64,000 nucleotides of DNA from Curtobacterium pusillum. GTDB lineage: Bacteria; Actinomycetota; Actinomycetes; Actinomycetales; Microbacteriaceae. Where the stretch lies: contig NZ_VDZH01000001.1 of the NCBI RefSeq assembly GCF_007673235.1, forward strand, positions 735,261-799,260, in the 5' to 3' direction. The position numbers and the translations under genes are program-made. The notes beneath the pieces are model-generated. The model saw only the letters and a list, made by a program, of their open reading frames with translations. It did not search any database and was not told the DNA's origin. Positions 46,708-55,590 of the stretch are shown piece after piece; within the stretch, counting starts at the first letter, position 1; every line of letters begins with the position of its first letter.

Positions 46708-47898
46708 TCAGACGGTCGCCCTGGCGGGCGCTGGCAGCGCGCCGAGGCCGCGCCGCAGGTCCGCGGGCGTCGCGGCGAGGCACACGCGGATCCAGCCCTC
46801 GCCGGTGCGCCCGAACGCGCTGCCCGGCGCGACCGCGACCCGCTCGCGGTGCAGGAACCCGAGCGCCCACTCGGCGACGTCACCCTGCGAGACGTGCGAG
46901 ACGTCGATCCAGAGGTAGAAGGCCCCACGCGGGTCGAGGTAGCGGATGCCGGCGGCGTCGAGGACCTCCTTCGCGATGCCGAGGTTGGCGCGGTAGTGCT
47001 CACGGGCGTCCTGCACGGCGGAGTGGTCCCCCACGATCGCCGCGAGGGCCGCCCACTGGTCGGGTTCGGCGACGCAGCTGATCATCGCCTCCTGCGTGGT
47101 GCGCATCACCGGGCCGAGCCCCTTCGGCGTGACGAGGTACCCGACGCGCACCCCGGTCATCGCGTACGTCTTGCTCAGCGAGAACGCGGTGAACACCCGG
47201 TCGTCCTCGTCCAGGCTCGCCAGGCTGACGTGGCGGGTGCCGTAGGTGAAGTACTCGTAGACCTCATCGCTGATCACCCAGAGGTCGTGCCGCTTCGCGA
47301 GGGCGAGCAGGTCGCGCAGGGTCTGCTCGCCGAACACCGAGCCGAGGGGGTTCGACGGCGAGTTCACGACGATCGCCCGGGTGCGTTCGGTGATGCTCGC
47401 CTCGAGCGCCTGCAGGTCGGGCTCGAAGCCGTGGGCGGGCGACAGCTGGTACGGCACGGGGGTCACCCCGATGATGTGGGCGTTCATCGTGAAGGTCGTG
47501 TAGCCCGGGTCCGGCACGAGGACCTCGTCACCCGGGGAGAGCACGAGGGTCATCGCCTGGAACAGCGCCTGCGTCGCGCCGATCGTCATCCAGATCTGCT
47601 CGACGTCGACCTCGATCCGGTTCTCGCGGCGGAGCTTCTCGCGGATCGCCTCACGGAGGGGTGCGATGCCGCCGTTCGGGGTGTAGTCGGTCCGGTCCTC
47701 CGACCAGGCACGGCGGGCGGCCTCGCCGATGTGCGGGGCGACCGGCACGTCGGGCTCGCCGATCACGAGCATCGCGATGTCGGTGGTCGGCGCGCCGGAG
47801 GTGTCCGTCGCGTCCTGTTGCAGGATCGCTGCCTGCTCGAACACCCGGCGGATCCCGGAGGCGGGCACGGTCTCGATCCGGGGCGCGAGGGATGGCAT
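46708..47898 (-). CDS. Class I/II PLP aminotransferase
   Basis: 396 residues, fold-type I. Substrate phosphate/PLP elements: IWMTIGATQALFQAM, NSPSNPLGSVFGEQ, ISDEVYEYF and the PLP-binding Lys in AFSLSKTYAMTGVRVGY; the C-terminal Arg in GWIRVCLAA contacts the substrate carboxylate. AspC-like subgroup; amino-acid specificity is unclear. ATG is 7 nt past TACCGT (leaderless). The divergent neighbour is rpsT. Confidence 0.9.
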   Translation of the reverse strand: MPSLAPRIETVPASGIRRVFEQAAILQQDATDTSGAPTTDIAMLVIGEPDVPVAPHIGEAARRAWSEDRTDYTPNGGIAPLREAIREKLRRENRIEVDVEQIWMTIGATQALFQAMTLVLSPGDEVLVPDPGYTTFTMNAHIIGVTPVPYQLSPAHGFEPDLQALEASITERTRAIVVNSPSNPLGSVFGEQTLRDLLALAKRHDLWVISDEVYEYFTYGTRHVSLASLDEDDRVFTAFSLSKTYAMTGVRVGYLVTPKGLGPVMRTTQEAMISCVAEPDQWAALAAIVGDHSAVQDAREHYRANLGIAKEVLDAAGIRYLDPRGAFYLWIDVSHVSQGDVAEWALGFLHRERVAVAPGSAFGRTGEGWIRVCLAATPADLRRGLGALPAPARATV

Positions 47899-47905
47899 GC
47901 TCGCC

Positions 47906-47911
47906 ACGGTA
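47906..47911 (-). promoter_or_regulatory. Leaderless -10 box of the aminotransferase
   Basis: TACCGT on the minus strand, 7 nt from the ATG at 47898. Confidence 0.5.
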
Positions 47912-47953
47912 GCGAATCCGTGTTGCGGGGCGGTTTCCCGGCGTTTCGGTGCT

Positions 47954-47982
47954 TTGGTCCAGCCCGGTCGGCCTGGTAATGT
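47954..47982 (+). promoter_or_regulatory. rpsT promoter
   Basis: TTGGTC (47954-47959), 17-nt spacer, TAATGT (47977-47982): the best -35/-10 match in the window. It leaves a 5' leader of about 100 nt before rpsT, long enough for autoregulation by S20. Confidence 0.7.
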
Positions 47983-48092
47983 AGATGGCTGGACTTCCGC
48001 GTTCCGTCGCCCACGGGTGGAACGCGATGCGACCAAGGGCCCCTCTACCCAGCGGTCGCGACCACCCGTCAGAGACAACAGGAGCAACACGC

Positions 48093-48353
48093 ATGGCGAA
48101 CATCAAGTCGCAGATCAAGCGCATCAAGACCAACCTCAAGGCCCAGGAGCGCAACAAGGCCTACCGTTCGGAGCTCAAGACGGTCATCCGTCACACGAAC
48201 GAGGCCATCGTCGCCGGCGACAAGGACAAGGCCGTCGCGGCTCTGACCCTCGCGTCGAAGAAGCTCGACAAGGCCGTGAGCAAGGGCGTCATCCACAAGA
48301 ACCAGGCCGCGAACCGCAAGTCGGCCATCGCGAAGAAGGTCGCGTCGCTCTGA
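48093..48353 (+). CDS. rpsT: 30S ribosomal protein S20
   Basis: 86 residues, Lys/Ala-rich three-helix protein that binds 16S rRNA early in assembly. [26 protein letters not shown] and NKHQAANRKS-like [14 protein letters not shown] are characteristic. GGAG lies 8 bases before the ATG. Convergent with holA, the standard actinobacterial layout; a good terminator follows. Confidence 0.98.
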   Translation: MANIKSQIKRIKTNLKAQERNKAYRSELKTVIRHTNEAIVAGDKDKAVAALTLASKKLDKAVSKGVIHKNQAANRKSAIAKKVASL

Positions 48354-48370
48354 CGCACTGACCTGCTGAC

Positions 48371-48401
48371 GAAGGCCCCGCACCGTTGGTGTGGGGCCTT
48401 C
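48371..48401 (+). terminator. rpsT terminator
   Basis: GAAGGCCCCGCACC-GTT-GGTGTGGGGCCTTC, 14-bp stem with one wobble, 17 bases after the stop; followed by GTCGCGTTC rather than a clean U-run. Confidence 0.8.
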
Positions 48402-48469
48402 GTCGCGTTCGGGGCGGGTTCCGGTGTGCTGCGCGAGTGGGCAGTGTGTTCGTCACGCTCGGCGGCGCC

Positions 48470-48590
48470 GAGGTCGCACGAAGTGCCGCTCCGGCGCGAC
48501 GCGCACGGTAGGTTGTGCGACCTCGACGGACGTCGCACGGCGTGTTGCGCGACCTCGACGGACGTCGCGCGGCGGGTTGCGCGACCTCGA
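48470..48590. repeat. Family D element, copy 3, with an extra 32-bp unit
   Basis: GAGGTCGC at 48470; GCGACCTC at 48517, 48549 and 48581 (spacing 47, 32, 32). The two 32-bp units differ in only a few bases. Lies in the 293-base gap between convergent rpsT and holA. Confidence 0.8.
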
Positions 48591-48646
48591 CCGGCAACGT
48601 GGCGCGGTGTGTGGTCAGACCCGCCACGAGGGCCCCGACGGACGCG

Positions 48647-49666
48647 TCAGCGGGCCTCGCCGCGCCGGGCGATCGTCCGGACCATGACCTCGAGCGCGTA
48701 GTGCGCGTCCCGCGAGCCACCCTTCACCGCGGTGTCCGCCTCGGCGATGCTGGTGATCGCGTTGGCCAACCCGGCCTCGCTCCACCCGGCGACGTCACGC
48801 TGTGCCCGCTGGACCTGCCACGGCGCCATGCCGAGCGCCGAGGCAGCCTGGCCACTCGGCCCCCGGAAGGCGCTGACCTTCGCCATCGTGCGGATCTTGC
48901 TCGCGAACGCGGCGACGATCGGCACCGGTGCCTCGCCCGTCGACAGGGCGTGTCGCAGCTCGACGATGGCGGGTGCCGATCGACCCGCGAGCGCGATGTC
49001 CGCCACCTTGAAGGCGTTCGTCTCGACGCGTCCGCCGTAGTACTTGTCGACGACCTTGTCCGTGATCTCCTCGGCCTCGTCGGCCAGGAGCTGCCGGCAC
49101 GCCGCCGCGAGCTCGGCCAGGTCGTCCGCGAACGCCGCGACGAGGGTCCGCACCGCCGAGGGCGCGATCTTCCGACGGGCCGCCCGGAACTCGGCCTGGA
49201 CGAAGTCGATCCGGTCGGTCTCGCGCTTGAGTTCGTCGCACTGCACCTCGATCCCGCCGCCGACGCCGCTGCGGATCGTGTCGAGGAGCTTCTTGCCCCG
49301 GACTCCCCCGCCGTGGCGGAGCACGAGGGTGACGTCGTCGGCCGGTGCACCGAGGTAGGAGATGGTCTCGGTGATGAACGCGTCGGTGCACTTCTCGACG
49401 TTGGTGACCCGGACGAGCCGGGGCTCACCGAACAGCGAGGGGCTCGCGAGCGTCGCCAGCAGCCCGGGTGCGTACTGGTCGGCTTCGAGGTCGTGCACCT
49501 CGAGCGCCGGGTCTTCCCCCACCAGCAGGTCGCGGAGCACGCTGCTCGCCCGCTCGGCCAGGAACGTCTCGGGCCCGGTGACGAGCACCACGGGTGCCGG
49601 GCGGATCCCCGACCACGGCACCTGGTCGATCTTCGCGGCAGCGCGGACGGGTTTCTTGGCGGCCAT
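48647..49666 (-). CDS. holA: DNA polymerase III subunit delta
   Basis: 339 residues; wrench subunit of the clamp loader. N-terminal VVLVTGPETFLAERASSVLRDLL and the C-terminal APWQVQRAQRDVAGWSEAGLANAITSIAEADTAVKGG are typical of actinobacterial HolA. ATG is 6 nt past TAGGAT, so it has a leaderless promoter of its own besides read-through from comEC. It lies inside the open continuation of the comEC frame (other reading frame, same strand). Confidence 0.94.
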   Translation of the reverse strand: MAAKKPVRAAAKIDQVPWSGIRPAPVVLVTGPETFLAERASSVLRDLLVGEDPALEVHDLEADQYAPGLLATLASPSLFGEPRLVRVTNVEKCTDAFITETISYLGAPADDVTLVLRHGGGVRGKKLLDTIRSGVGGGIEVQCDELKRETDRIDFVQAEFRAARRKIAPSAVRTLVAAFADDLAELAAACRQLLADEAEEITDKVVDKYYGGRVETNAFKVADIALAGRSAPAIVELRHALSTGEAPVPIVAAFASKIRTMAKVSAFRGPSGQAASALGMAPWQVQRAQRDVAGWSEAGLANAITSIAEADTAVKGGSRDAHYALEVMVRTIARRGEAR

Positions 49667-52017
49667 GCCTCGATCCTACGGGCGACCGCCGACCCCGACG
49701 GCTCCGTCCACAGCCGCAGGGCGCCGTCGTCGTCACGCCCCACGACGACCGTGCCGTGCTCGTCGGTGCGGTAGGCGGCGGTTCCCGCATCCGCGAGCAT
49801 GGTCAGCGCCGAACGGGTCGGGTGCCCGTAGGTGTTGTCGGCGCCGACACCGATCAACCCGACGGATGCGGCGACCTCCCGGTAGAGCACCGGGTCCTGG
49901 TCGGCGGACCCGTGGTGCGCGACCTTCACGACGTCGACCGAGCCGGCGCCGGCAGCCCCGCTGGAACCGGCAACCGCACCGACCACGGCGGCACGGGCGC
50001 GTCGTTGGGCGGACTCACCCAGGTCGCCGAGGAGCAGACTCGACACACACGAGGTGCACTCGTCGCCCGGCGAGGTCCGGAGGACGAGACTGGCGTCGTT
50101 GCCGGCGTCCCGCGAACCGGAACGCGGCCAGAGCACCCACCAGCGCAGGCCGTCCAACGCCCCGGAGGTCGAATCGTCGGCCTGCCGGACGTCGACGCCC
50201 GCGCGCTGCAGTGACCGGACCACGCGTTCGTCCTCACGCCGTCCGACCGGTCCGACGAGCGCCGTCGTCACGCGGTCCGCCACGGCTCCGACCGCGCCGA
50301 CGTGGTCGCGATCGAAGTGGGTCAGGACGAGCAGGTCGATCCGCCCGATGCCGAGCAGGTCGAGACACGCTCCGAGCCGCTCGGGGTCGTCGCCGGTGTC
50401 CACGAGAGCGACGCCCGGGCCGGCCCCGCGGAGCAGCACCGCATCACCCTGCCCGACGTCGCAGGCCGCGACCGCCCAGTCGTCGGGGAGTCCTGCCCGG
50501 ACGACGAGCCGTGGCACGGCGACGACCACGATCCCGATCAGCACGAGGACCCCGGCGAGCAACAGCAGGCGGAACCGGGCCGGCCGCGGCACGAGGACCG
50601 CCACGGCGACGCTCGCACTCACGAGGCCTGCGGCGAGGACCCCGCCCACACCACCCGGCCACGGCGCCGAAGCGACCGGGAGCGCCGCCGCGCCGTGCGC
50701 CACGCCACCGATCGCCGTCGCCGGTACCCAGGCCACCCCCGCCAGCACCGACGCACCCCACGGCCAGATCGGTGCCGTCAGACACGCCGCGAGTCCGACC
50801 ACCGTCACGATCGGGGCGAGCGGCTCGGTGAGCAGGTTCGCCGGGACCGCGTAGGTCGGCAACGCCGCGGACAGCGGGATCGTCACCGGCCAGCACGCGA
50901 GCTGCGCGGCGACCGGGACCGCGAGCACCGCAGCGAGCGGCGTCCACAAGCGCCTCGCGAACAGCGTCGTGAGCGGCGGCCCGAGGACCACGATCCCGCT
51001 CGTGGCGAGCACGGACAGGGCGAACGCGAACGACCTCGAGTACCAGGGGTCGACCACGAGCATCCCGATCGCGGCGAGGCCGATCAGGGGGACGCCCCGG
51101 ACCGGCCGACCCGCCAGGTGGACGACGAGCACCACGACGGCCATCACCGTTGCACGGACGATCGAGGGGTCGGGCCGGACCAGCACCACGAACGCGAGCA
51201 GGAGCACGATCGCCACGCCGGCACGGACTATCCGTGGCAGTCCCAGGGCCCGCCCGCAGACGACCACCAGCCCGACGATCACCGCGCAGTTCGCGCCGGA
51301 CACCGCGGTGAGGTGCGTCAGTGCCGAGGTCTCCATCGCCGCCTCGGTCTCAGCGTCCAGCCCGCTCCGATCGCCGATCGCCAGACCCCGCAACAGCGAA
51401 CCGCCGGGCTCCGGGAGCCCCTGTGTCACCGCGACGAACGCCTGGCGCGCCCGATCGGTGAGCGCGAGCAGTCCGGTCGGCGGGACATCGACGGTCGTTC
51501 CGCGGACGAACGCCACGAACGACGTCGCGCTCCCCGGTTCGTCGGGCTGCAGGGTGGCCGAGCCCTGCACCGTCGATCCAGCAGGCACCGTGCCACCGCC
51601 GACAGCGGCCGGGACCAGCCGGACGGGCACTCGCAACCCGTCCACGTCGCCGGCACGCTCGAGGGTCCCGACCACGGACCGGTCGCCCTCGACGAGGTCC
51701 CTGCCGAGGACGATCGTCACCGACACCGCGCGCGATCCGCGCTCGTCCAGCGCTGACGGGTTCCGTCTGCTGTCCCCGACGACCACGGCGACGGCGAGCA
51801 GCCCGCACAGTGCCGACGTCGTCAGGACCAGACCGAGCAGCACTCGGAGCCCACTGCAGCGGACGAGCAGGACGATGCTCACACCCGTCACGACCACCGC
51901 AGACACCACGACCCACACGGCGACGCCGGGCACGCCGACGAGCAGCGCCGCGCACACCCAGGCCGCCGCGACCGGCACCGCGACCCGGACGTCGGTCAAG
52001 CCCGGCGCGAGGTCCAC
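48724..52017 (-). CDS. comEC: ComEC/Rec2 competence protein; open frame runs on through holA
   Basis: Inner-membrane DNA channel of natural transformation. Order: N-terminal helices, DUF4131/OB-like region, Competence domain with GLAIGDRSGL and HLTAVSGANCAVI, many helices, then a metallo-beta-lactamase-like domain (CDVGQGDAVLLRG, LTHFDRDHVGA, KVAHHGSADQ). Recognisable homology ends at about residue 780 (near 49680), just before the holA ATG. No stop follows in frame: the frame stays open for another 943 bases, as an Arg/Ser-rich tail overlapping holA. A TAG stands at the holA -10 box in another frame (49678-49676), so a small indel near the 3' end, natural or a sequencing error, would restore a normal C-terminus. 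Confidence 0.75.
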   Translation of the reverse strand: MDLAPGLTDVRVAVPVAAAWVCAALLVGVPGVAVWVVVSAVVVTGVSIVLLVRCSGLRVLLGLVLTTSALCGLLAVAVVVGDSRRNPSALDERGSRAVSVTIVLGRDLVEGDRSVVGTLERAGDVDGLRVPVRLVPAAVGGGTVPAGSTVQGSATLQPDEPGSATSFVAFVRGTTVDVPPTGLLALTDRARQAFVAVTQGLPEPGGSLLRGLAIGDRSGLDAETEAAMETSALTHLTAVSGANCAVIVGLVVVCGRALGLPRIVRAGVAIVLLLAFVVLVRPDPSIVRATVMAVVVLVVHLAGRPVRGVPLIGLAAIGMLVVDPWYSRSFAFALSVLATSGIVVLGPPLTTLFARRLWTPLAAVLAVPVAAQLACWPVTIPLSAALPTYAVPANLLTEPLAPIVTVVGLAACLTAPIWPWGASVLAGVAWVPATAIGGVAHGAAALPVASAPWPGGVGGVLAAGLVSASVAVAVLVPRPARFRLLLLAGVLVLIGIVVVAVPRLVVRAGLPDDWAVAACDVGQGDAVLLRGAGPGVALVDTGDDPERLGACLDLLGIGRIDLLVLTHFDRDHVGAVGAVADRVTTALVGPVGRREDERVVRSLQRAGVDVRQADDSTSGALDGLRWWVLWPRSGSRDAGNDASLVLRTSPGDECTSCVSSLLLGDLGESAQRRARAAVVGAVAGSSGAAGAGSVDVVKVAHHGSADQDPVLYREVAASVGLIGVGADNTYGHPTRSALTMLADAGTAAYRTDEHGTVVVGRDDDGALRLWTEPSGSAVARRIEAWPPRNPSALPRRSTRCRGRGSARHPWCSSPGPRRSWPSGRAACSATCWWGKTRRSRCTTSKPTSTHPGCWRRSRAPRCSVSPGSSGSPTSRSAPTRSSPRPSPTSVHRPTTSPSCSATAGESGARSSSTRSAAASAAGSRCSATNSSARPTGSTSSRPSSGRPVGRSRPRRCGPSSRRSRTTWPSSRRRAGSSWPTRPRRSRTRSSTSTTADASRRTPSRWRTSRSRVDRHPPSSSCDTPCRRARHRCRSSPRSRARSARWRRSAPSGGRVARLPRRSAWRRGRSSGHSVTSPGGARPGWPTRSPASPRRTPR
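49673..49678 (-). promoter_or_regulatory. Leaderless -10 box of holA
   Basis: TAGGAT on the minus strand, 6 nt from the ATG at 49666. Confidence 0.55.
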
Positions 52018-52020
52018 GGA

Positions 52021-52695
52021 TCACACCCGCACGCGGTCTCGGAGATCGGCGAGCCGCCCGTCCCCGATGCCGCTCACGTCGAGCAGGTCCTCCACGGAAC
52101 CGAACCGCCCGTGCTCCTCCCGCCATGCCAGGATCCGTCCAGCCAGCGACGGCCCGATCCCGGGCAGCGTCTCGAGTGCTGCCTGGTCGGCGGAGTTGAG
52201 GTCCACGATCGCGTCGCCACCGTCCGATCCGCTCTCCGCTCCGCCCGGACCGGCAACAGCAGCACCATCACCGAGCGCCGCCGGGACCTCCGTCTCCCCC
52301 ACCTTCGGCACGTACAGCCGCTCCCCGTCGACCACCACCCGGGCGAGGTTCAGCCGCGCCAGGTCGGCGTCCGGCGTCGCTCCGCCCGCCCGGTCGATCG
52401 CGACCGACACCCGGCTGCCGGCTCCGAGCGAGACGACCCCTGCCCGCTGCACCGCCCCGACCACGTGCACGACGACCACCCCCGCGGGCGTCGACGACGC
52501 GGACGGTGTCGCGACGACCGCGGACGGACCACCCGTGACACTGACGGTCGCCCCGTCTGCCCCGATCCCGGACCGCGACCCGAGCAGCACGACCACGAGC
52601 GCCGCCACGACCACCACCGCAGCCAGCACCACCGCCGCCCGCGGCGAGAGCGCCAACGCAGCGAACCGTGATCCGGACCCAGACCCAGAAGTCAT
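52021..52695 (-). CDS. comEA: ComEA family DNA-binding competence protein
   Basis: 224 residues, anchored outside the membrane to bind incoming DNA. One membrane segment (about 18-40, AAVVLAAVVVVAALVVVLL), SLBB domain (VVHVVGAVQRAGVVSLGAGSRV...RLYVPKVGE), Gly/Ser linker and the helix-hairpin-helix VDLNSADQAALETLPGIGPSLAGRILAWREEHGRFGSVEDLLDVSGIG. 3 bases before comEC's GTG. Together with ComEC it suggests transformability, though type IV pilus genes are not in view. Confidence 0.94.
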   Translation of the reverse strand: MTSGSGSGSRFAALALSPRAAVVLAAVVVVAALVVVLLGSRSGIGADGATVSVTGGPSAVVATPSASSTPAGVVVVHVVGAVQRAGVVSLGAGSRVSVAIDRAGGATPDADLARLNLARVVVDGERLYVPKVGETEVPAALGDGAAVAGPGGAESGSDGGDAIVDLNSADQAALETLPGIGPSLAGRILAWREEHGRFGSVEDLLDVSGIGDGRLADLRDRVRV

Positions 52696-52707
52696 GCCGG
52701 AACGCTA

Positions 52708-52735
52708 CGGAGCCCGGCCGACCGGCCGGGCTCCG
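52708..52735 (-). terminator. leuS terminator
   Basis: CGGAGCCCGGCC (52708-52719) / GGCCGGGCTCCG (52724-52735), 12-bp perfect stem, 4-nt loop, 63 bases past the leuS stop and 12 bases before comEA, so it may also shape comEA expression. Confidence 0.65.
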
Positions 52736-52798
52736 CGACGAACACTGGTGGAGGACCGCTGCTGCGGCACGCCTGTGGAGGAATGGAGGAGGAGAGGC

Positions 52799-55339
52799 CT
52801 ACCCCTTGATCGCGATGTTCACGAGCTTCGGCGCCCGGACGATCACCTTCACGATCTCCCGGTCACCGATGTACCGCTGCACGTTCGCCGACGACCGGGC
52901 CAGCGACTCGAGCTCGTCGGGCTCGATCGACTTCGACACCTCGAACGAGTCCCGCACCTTCCCGTTGACCTGCACGACCGCCGTGAGGGTCTCCTGCACG
53001 AGCAGCGTCGGATCGGCCTTCCGCCAGCCGTACGTGGCGACGGTGGCCTCGTAGCCCAGCTTCTCCCACATCTCCTCGCCGGTGTACGGCGCGAACACGC
53101 TGAGGCCGAGGGCGATGGTCTCGACGGCCTCGCGCACGGCGGGGTCGCCGGCGCCGGGGCCGTTGTCGATCGCCTTGCGGGTGACGTTCACCAGGTCCAT
53201 GAGCCGCGCGATCACGACGTTGAACTTGAACGACTCCATCATCCCCGGCGCATCGGCCAGGAATCGGTGGGTGACCTGGCGCAGGGCACGGTCGCCGTCC
53301 GCCCACACCACGTCCGGAGCAGACGTGACGTCGAGCGCCAGCCGGTACGCACGCGCCAGGAACCGGGCCGAGGCGGACGGGGAGACGTCCTCCCAGTTGA
53401 TGTCGTCCTCCGGCGGACCGGCGAAGCCCATCACCAGGCGGATCGCGTCGACACCGTTCGCGTCGAGTTCGTCACCGAGCGAGACACCGCCCTTCGACTT
53501 CGACATCTTCGAGCCGCCGGAAAGCACCATGCCCTGGTTGAGCAGCGCCGAGAAGGGCTCGGTGAAGTCGAGGTAGCCGAGGTCGAACAGGACCTTCGTG
53601 ACGAAGCGGGCGTACAGCAGGTGCAGGATGGCGTGCTCGATACCACCGATGTACTGGTCGACCGGGGCCCACTTGCGCGCGACGGCGGGGTCGAACGCCT
53701 GCGTGTCGTCGTTGGCGGCGAGGAAGCGCAGGAAGTACCACGACGAGTCGACGAACGTGTCCATCGTGTCGGTGTCCCGGAGCGCCGGGGTGCCGTCGAC
53801 GGGGTTCGGCACGTTCACCCAGTCGGTCGCCCCGCCCAGCGGCGAGGTGCCCTTGGGCTTGAGGTCGAGCCCCTCGGTGTCGGGCAGGCGAACGGGCAGC
53901 TGGTCGAGCGGGACCGGGTGCTCGGTGCCGTCGGCGCCGTGGATGATCGGGATCGGGGTCCCCCAGAAGCGCTGGCGCGAGATGAGCCAGTCGCGCAGGC
54001 GGTAGGTCTTCGCGGCACGGCCGGTGCCGCGCTCCTCGAGCAGGCGGATCGCAGCGCTGATGGCGTGCTGCTTCGACATGCCGTCGAGCGGCCCGGAGTT
54101 GATCATCCGTCCCTGGCCGGTGAGCGCATCGCCGGTGGCGGCCGGGTTCAGGTCGGGCAGTTCCGTGTCCGGCGTGATCACCGGGATCGCCCCGGTCACC
54201 GCTGCGTTGGTGTCCACCACGACACGGACGGGCAGGTCGAACGCCCGCGCGAAGTCGAGGTCGCGCTGGTCGTGCGCCGGGACGGCCATGACCGCGCCGT
54301 GCCCGTAGTCGGCGAGCACGTAGTCGGCGGCCCAGATCGGCAGACGCTCCCCGGTCAGCGGGTGGATCGCGAAGCGGCCGAGCGGCACACCCGTCTTCGG
54401 GCGGTCGGCGTTCTGCCGGTCGATCTCGGACGTCTTCTGGGTGGCGACGAGGTAGGCGTCGAAGTCGGCGCGCACCGACGGCTCAGCAGATGCGACCAGC
54501 GAAGCCGCCAGGTCGGAGTCCGGCGCCACCACGAGGAACGTCACCCCGTGGATCGTGTCCGGACGCGTGGTGAACACCGTGACGGGCTCGTCGCGGCCCT
54601 CGATCACGAAGTCGACGTCGGCGCCGACGGAACGGCCGATCCAGTTGCGCTGCTGCGCGATGACCTTCGCCGGCCACCGACCCTCGAGCTGGTTGAGGTC
54701 GTCGAGCAGCCGGTCGGCGTACTCGGTGATCTTGAAGTACCACTGCGTCAGCTTCTTCTTGACGACAACGGCACCGGAGCGGTCCGAGGTGCCGTCGGGC
54801 AGCACCTGCTCGTTGGCGAGCACGGTCTGGTCCACCGGGTCCCAGTTGACCCAGCTGTCCTTCCGGTACGCCAGGCCCTTCTCGTACATCTTGAGGAACA
54901 GCCACTGGTTCCACTTGTAGTACTCGGGGTCCGAGGTGTGGATCTCGGTGGTCCAGTCGAACGACGGCGCGTAGCGCTTGAAGGACGCCTTCTGCTGCTC
55001 GATGTTCGCGTAGGTCCAGTCCTTCGGGTCCACCCCGCGCTTGATCGCCGCGTTCTCGGCGGGCAGACCGAACGAGTCCCAGCCGATCGGGTGCAGCACG
55101 TTGAAGCCCTGCTGCCGCCAGTACCGCGCCACGAAGTCGCCGAGCGCCCAGTTCTCGGCGTGGCCCATGTGCAGGTCACCGGACGGGTACGGGAACATCT
55201 CGAGGATGTACTTCCGCGGACGCGTGTCGTCGAGGTCCGTGGTGAAGAGGCCGAGCTCCTCCCAGCGGGGCTGCCACTTCTCCTGGAGACGACGGAAGTC
55301 GTAGGCGTTCGGGTCGTCGACGGTCTGCTCGGTGGTCAC
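52799..55339 (-). CDS. leuS: Leucyl-tRNA synthetase
   Basis: About 846 residues, class Ia synthetase with CP1 editing domain. HIGH motif as HMGH (57-60, [16 protein letters not shown]), editing domain with [22 protein letters not shown] in [12 protein letters not shown]-terminal DALR-like anticodon domain. I chose GTG at 55339 (VTTEQTVDD) because GAGAG is 5 bases upstream; the longer frame begins with a GTG inside a family A-like GGAGGCACGG sequence and lacks a ribosome site. No T-box found upstream. Confidence 0.95.
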   Translation of the reverse strand: MTTEQTVDDPNAYDFRRLQEKWQPRWEELGLFTTDLDDTRPRKYILEMFPYPSGDLHMGHAENWALGDFVARYWRQQGFNVLHPIGWDSFGLPAENAAIKRGVDPKDWTYANIEQQKASFKRYAPSFDWTTEIHTSDPEYYKWNQWLFLKMYEKGLAYRKDSWVNWDPVDQTVLANEQVLPDGTSDRSGAVVVKKKLTQWYFKITEYADRLLDDLNQLEGRWPAKVIAQQRNWIGRSVGADVDFVIEGRDEPVTVFTTRPDTIHGVTFLVVAPDSDLAASLVASAEPSVRADFDAYLVATQKTSEIDRQNADRPKTGVPLGRFAIHPLTGERLPIWAADYVLADYGHGAVMAVPAHDQRDLDFARAFDLPVRVVVDTNAAVTGAIPVITPDTELPDLNPAATGDALTGQGRMINSGPLDGMSKQHAISAAIRLLEERGTGRAAKTYRLRDWLISRQRFWGTPIPIIHGADGTEHPVPLDQLPVRLPDTEGLDLKPKGTSPLGGATDWVNVPNPVDGTPALRDTDTMDTFVDSSWYFLRFLAANDDTQAFDPAVARKWAPVDQYIGGIEHAILHLLYARFVTKVLFDLGYLDFTEPFSALLNQGMVLSGGSKMSKSKGGVSLGDELDANGVDAIRLVMGFAGPPEDDINWEDVSPSASARFLARAYRLALDVTSAPDVVWADGDRALRQVTHRFLADAPGMMESFKFNVVIARLMDLVNVTRKAIDNGPGAGDPAVREAVETIALGLSVFAPYTGEEMWEKLGYEATVATYGWRKADPTLLVQETLTAVVQVNGKVRDSFEVSKSIEPDELESLARSSANVQRYIGDREIVKVIVRAPKLVNIAIKG

Positions 55340-55359
55340 GGAACTCTCAATCGGTCTGG

Positions 55360-55422
55360 GAGGCACGGCTCACGCCCGTCGGGCGCGTTCCGGTGTCCAA
55401 GATTACCGGGCCTGGAGGCACG
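55360..55422. repeat. Two family A-like cores upstream of leuS
   Basis: GGAGGCACGG (55360-55369) and CCTGGAGGCACG (55411-55422). No paired arms; partial copies in the cydC-leuS gap, which holds no gene. Confidence 0.5.
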
Positions 55423-55482
55423 TCCAGCGCCGTCCGCGCGCCGTGCGTCCCGCGGGTGGCCGGGTCCCCCTCGCGCGCACGA

Positions 55483-55553
55483 CGAGACTCGCCCTGCGCG
55501 ACACGTCTCGCGTCCCACAGCGCACGATGTGTCGTGCACACCGAGACTCGGCC
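55483..55553. repeat. Family B intergenic element, copy 2
   Basis: CGAGACTCG at 55483, GCGACACGTCTCG at 55498, GATGTGTCG at 55526 and CGAGACTCGGCC at 55542: offsets 0, 15, 43, 59, identical to copy 1 at 8915. Lies between the cydC stop and leuS. Confidence 0.8.
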
Positions 55554-55590
55554 GGCGCACGCCCCCACGCGCACGCGTCGGCCCGCCTGG

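Noticed and set aside
48517..48590. 32-bp tandem units looking like a small CRISPR array
   Set aside because: Units are contiguous with no unique spacers, no cas genes are near, and the same pattern with an inverted arm occurs at 17102 and 17223. It is an intergenic repeat family.
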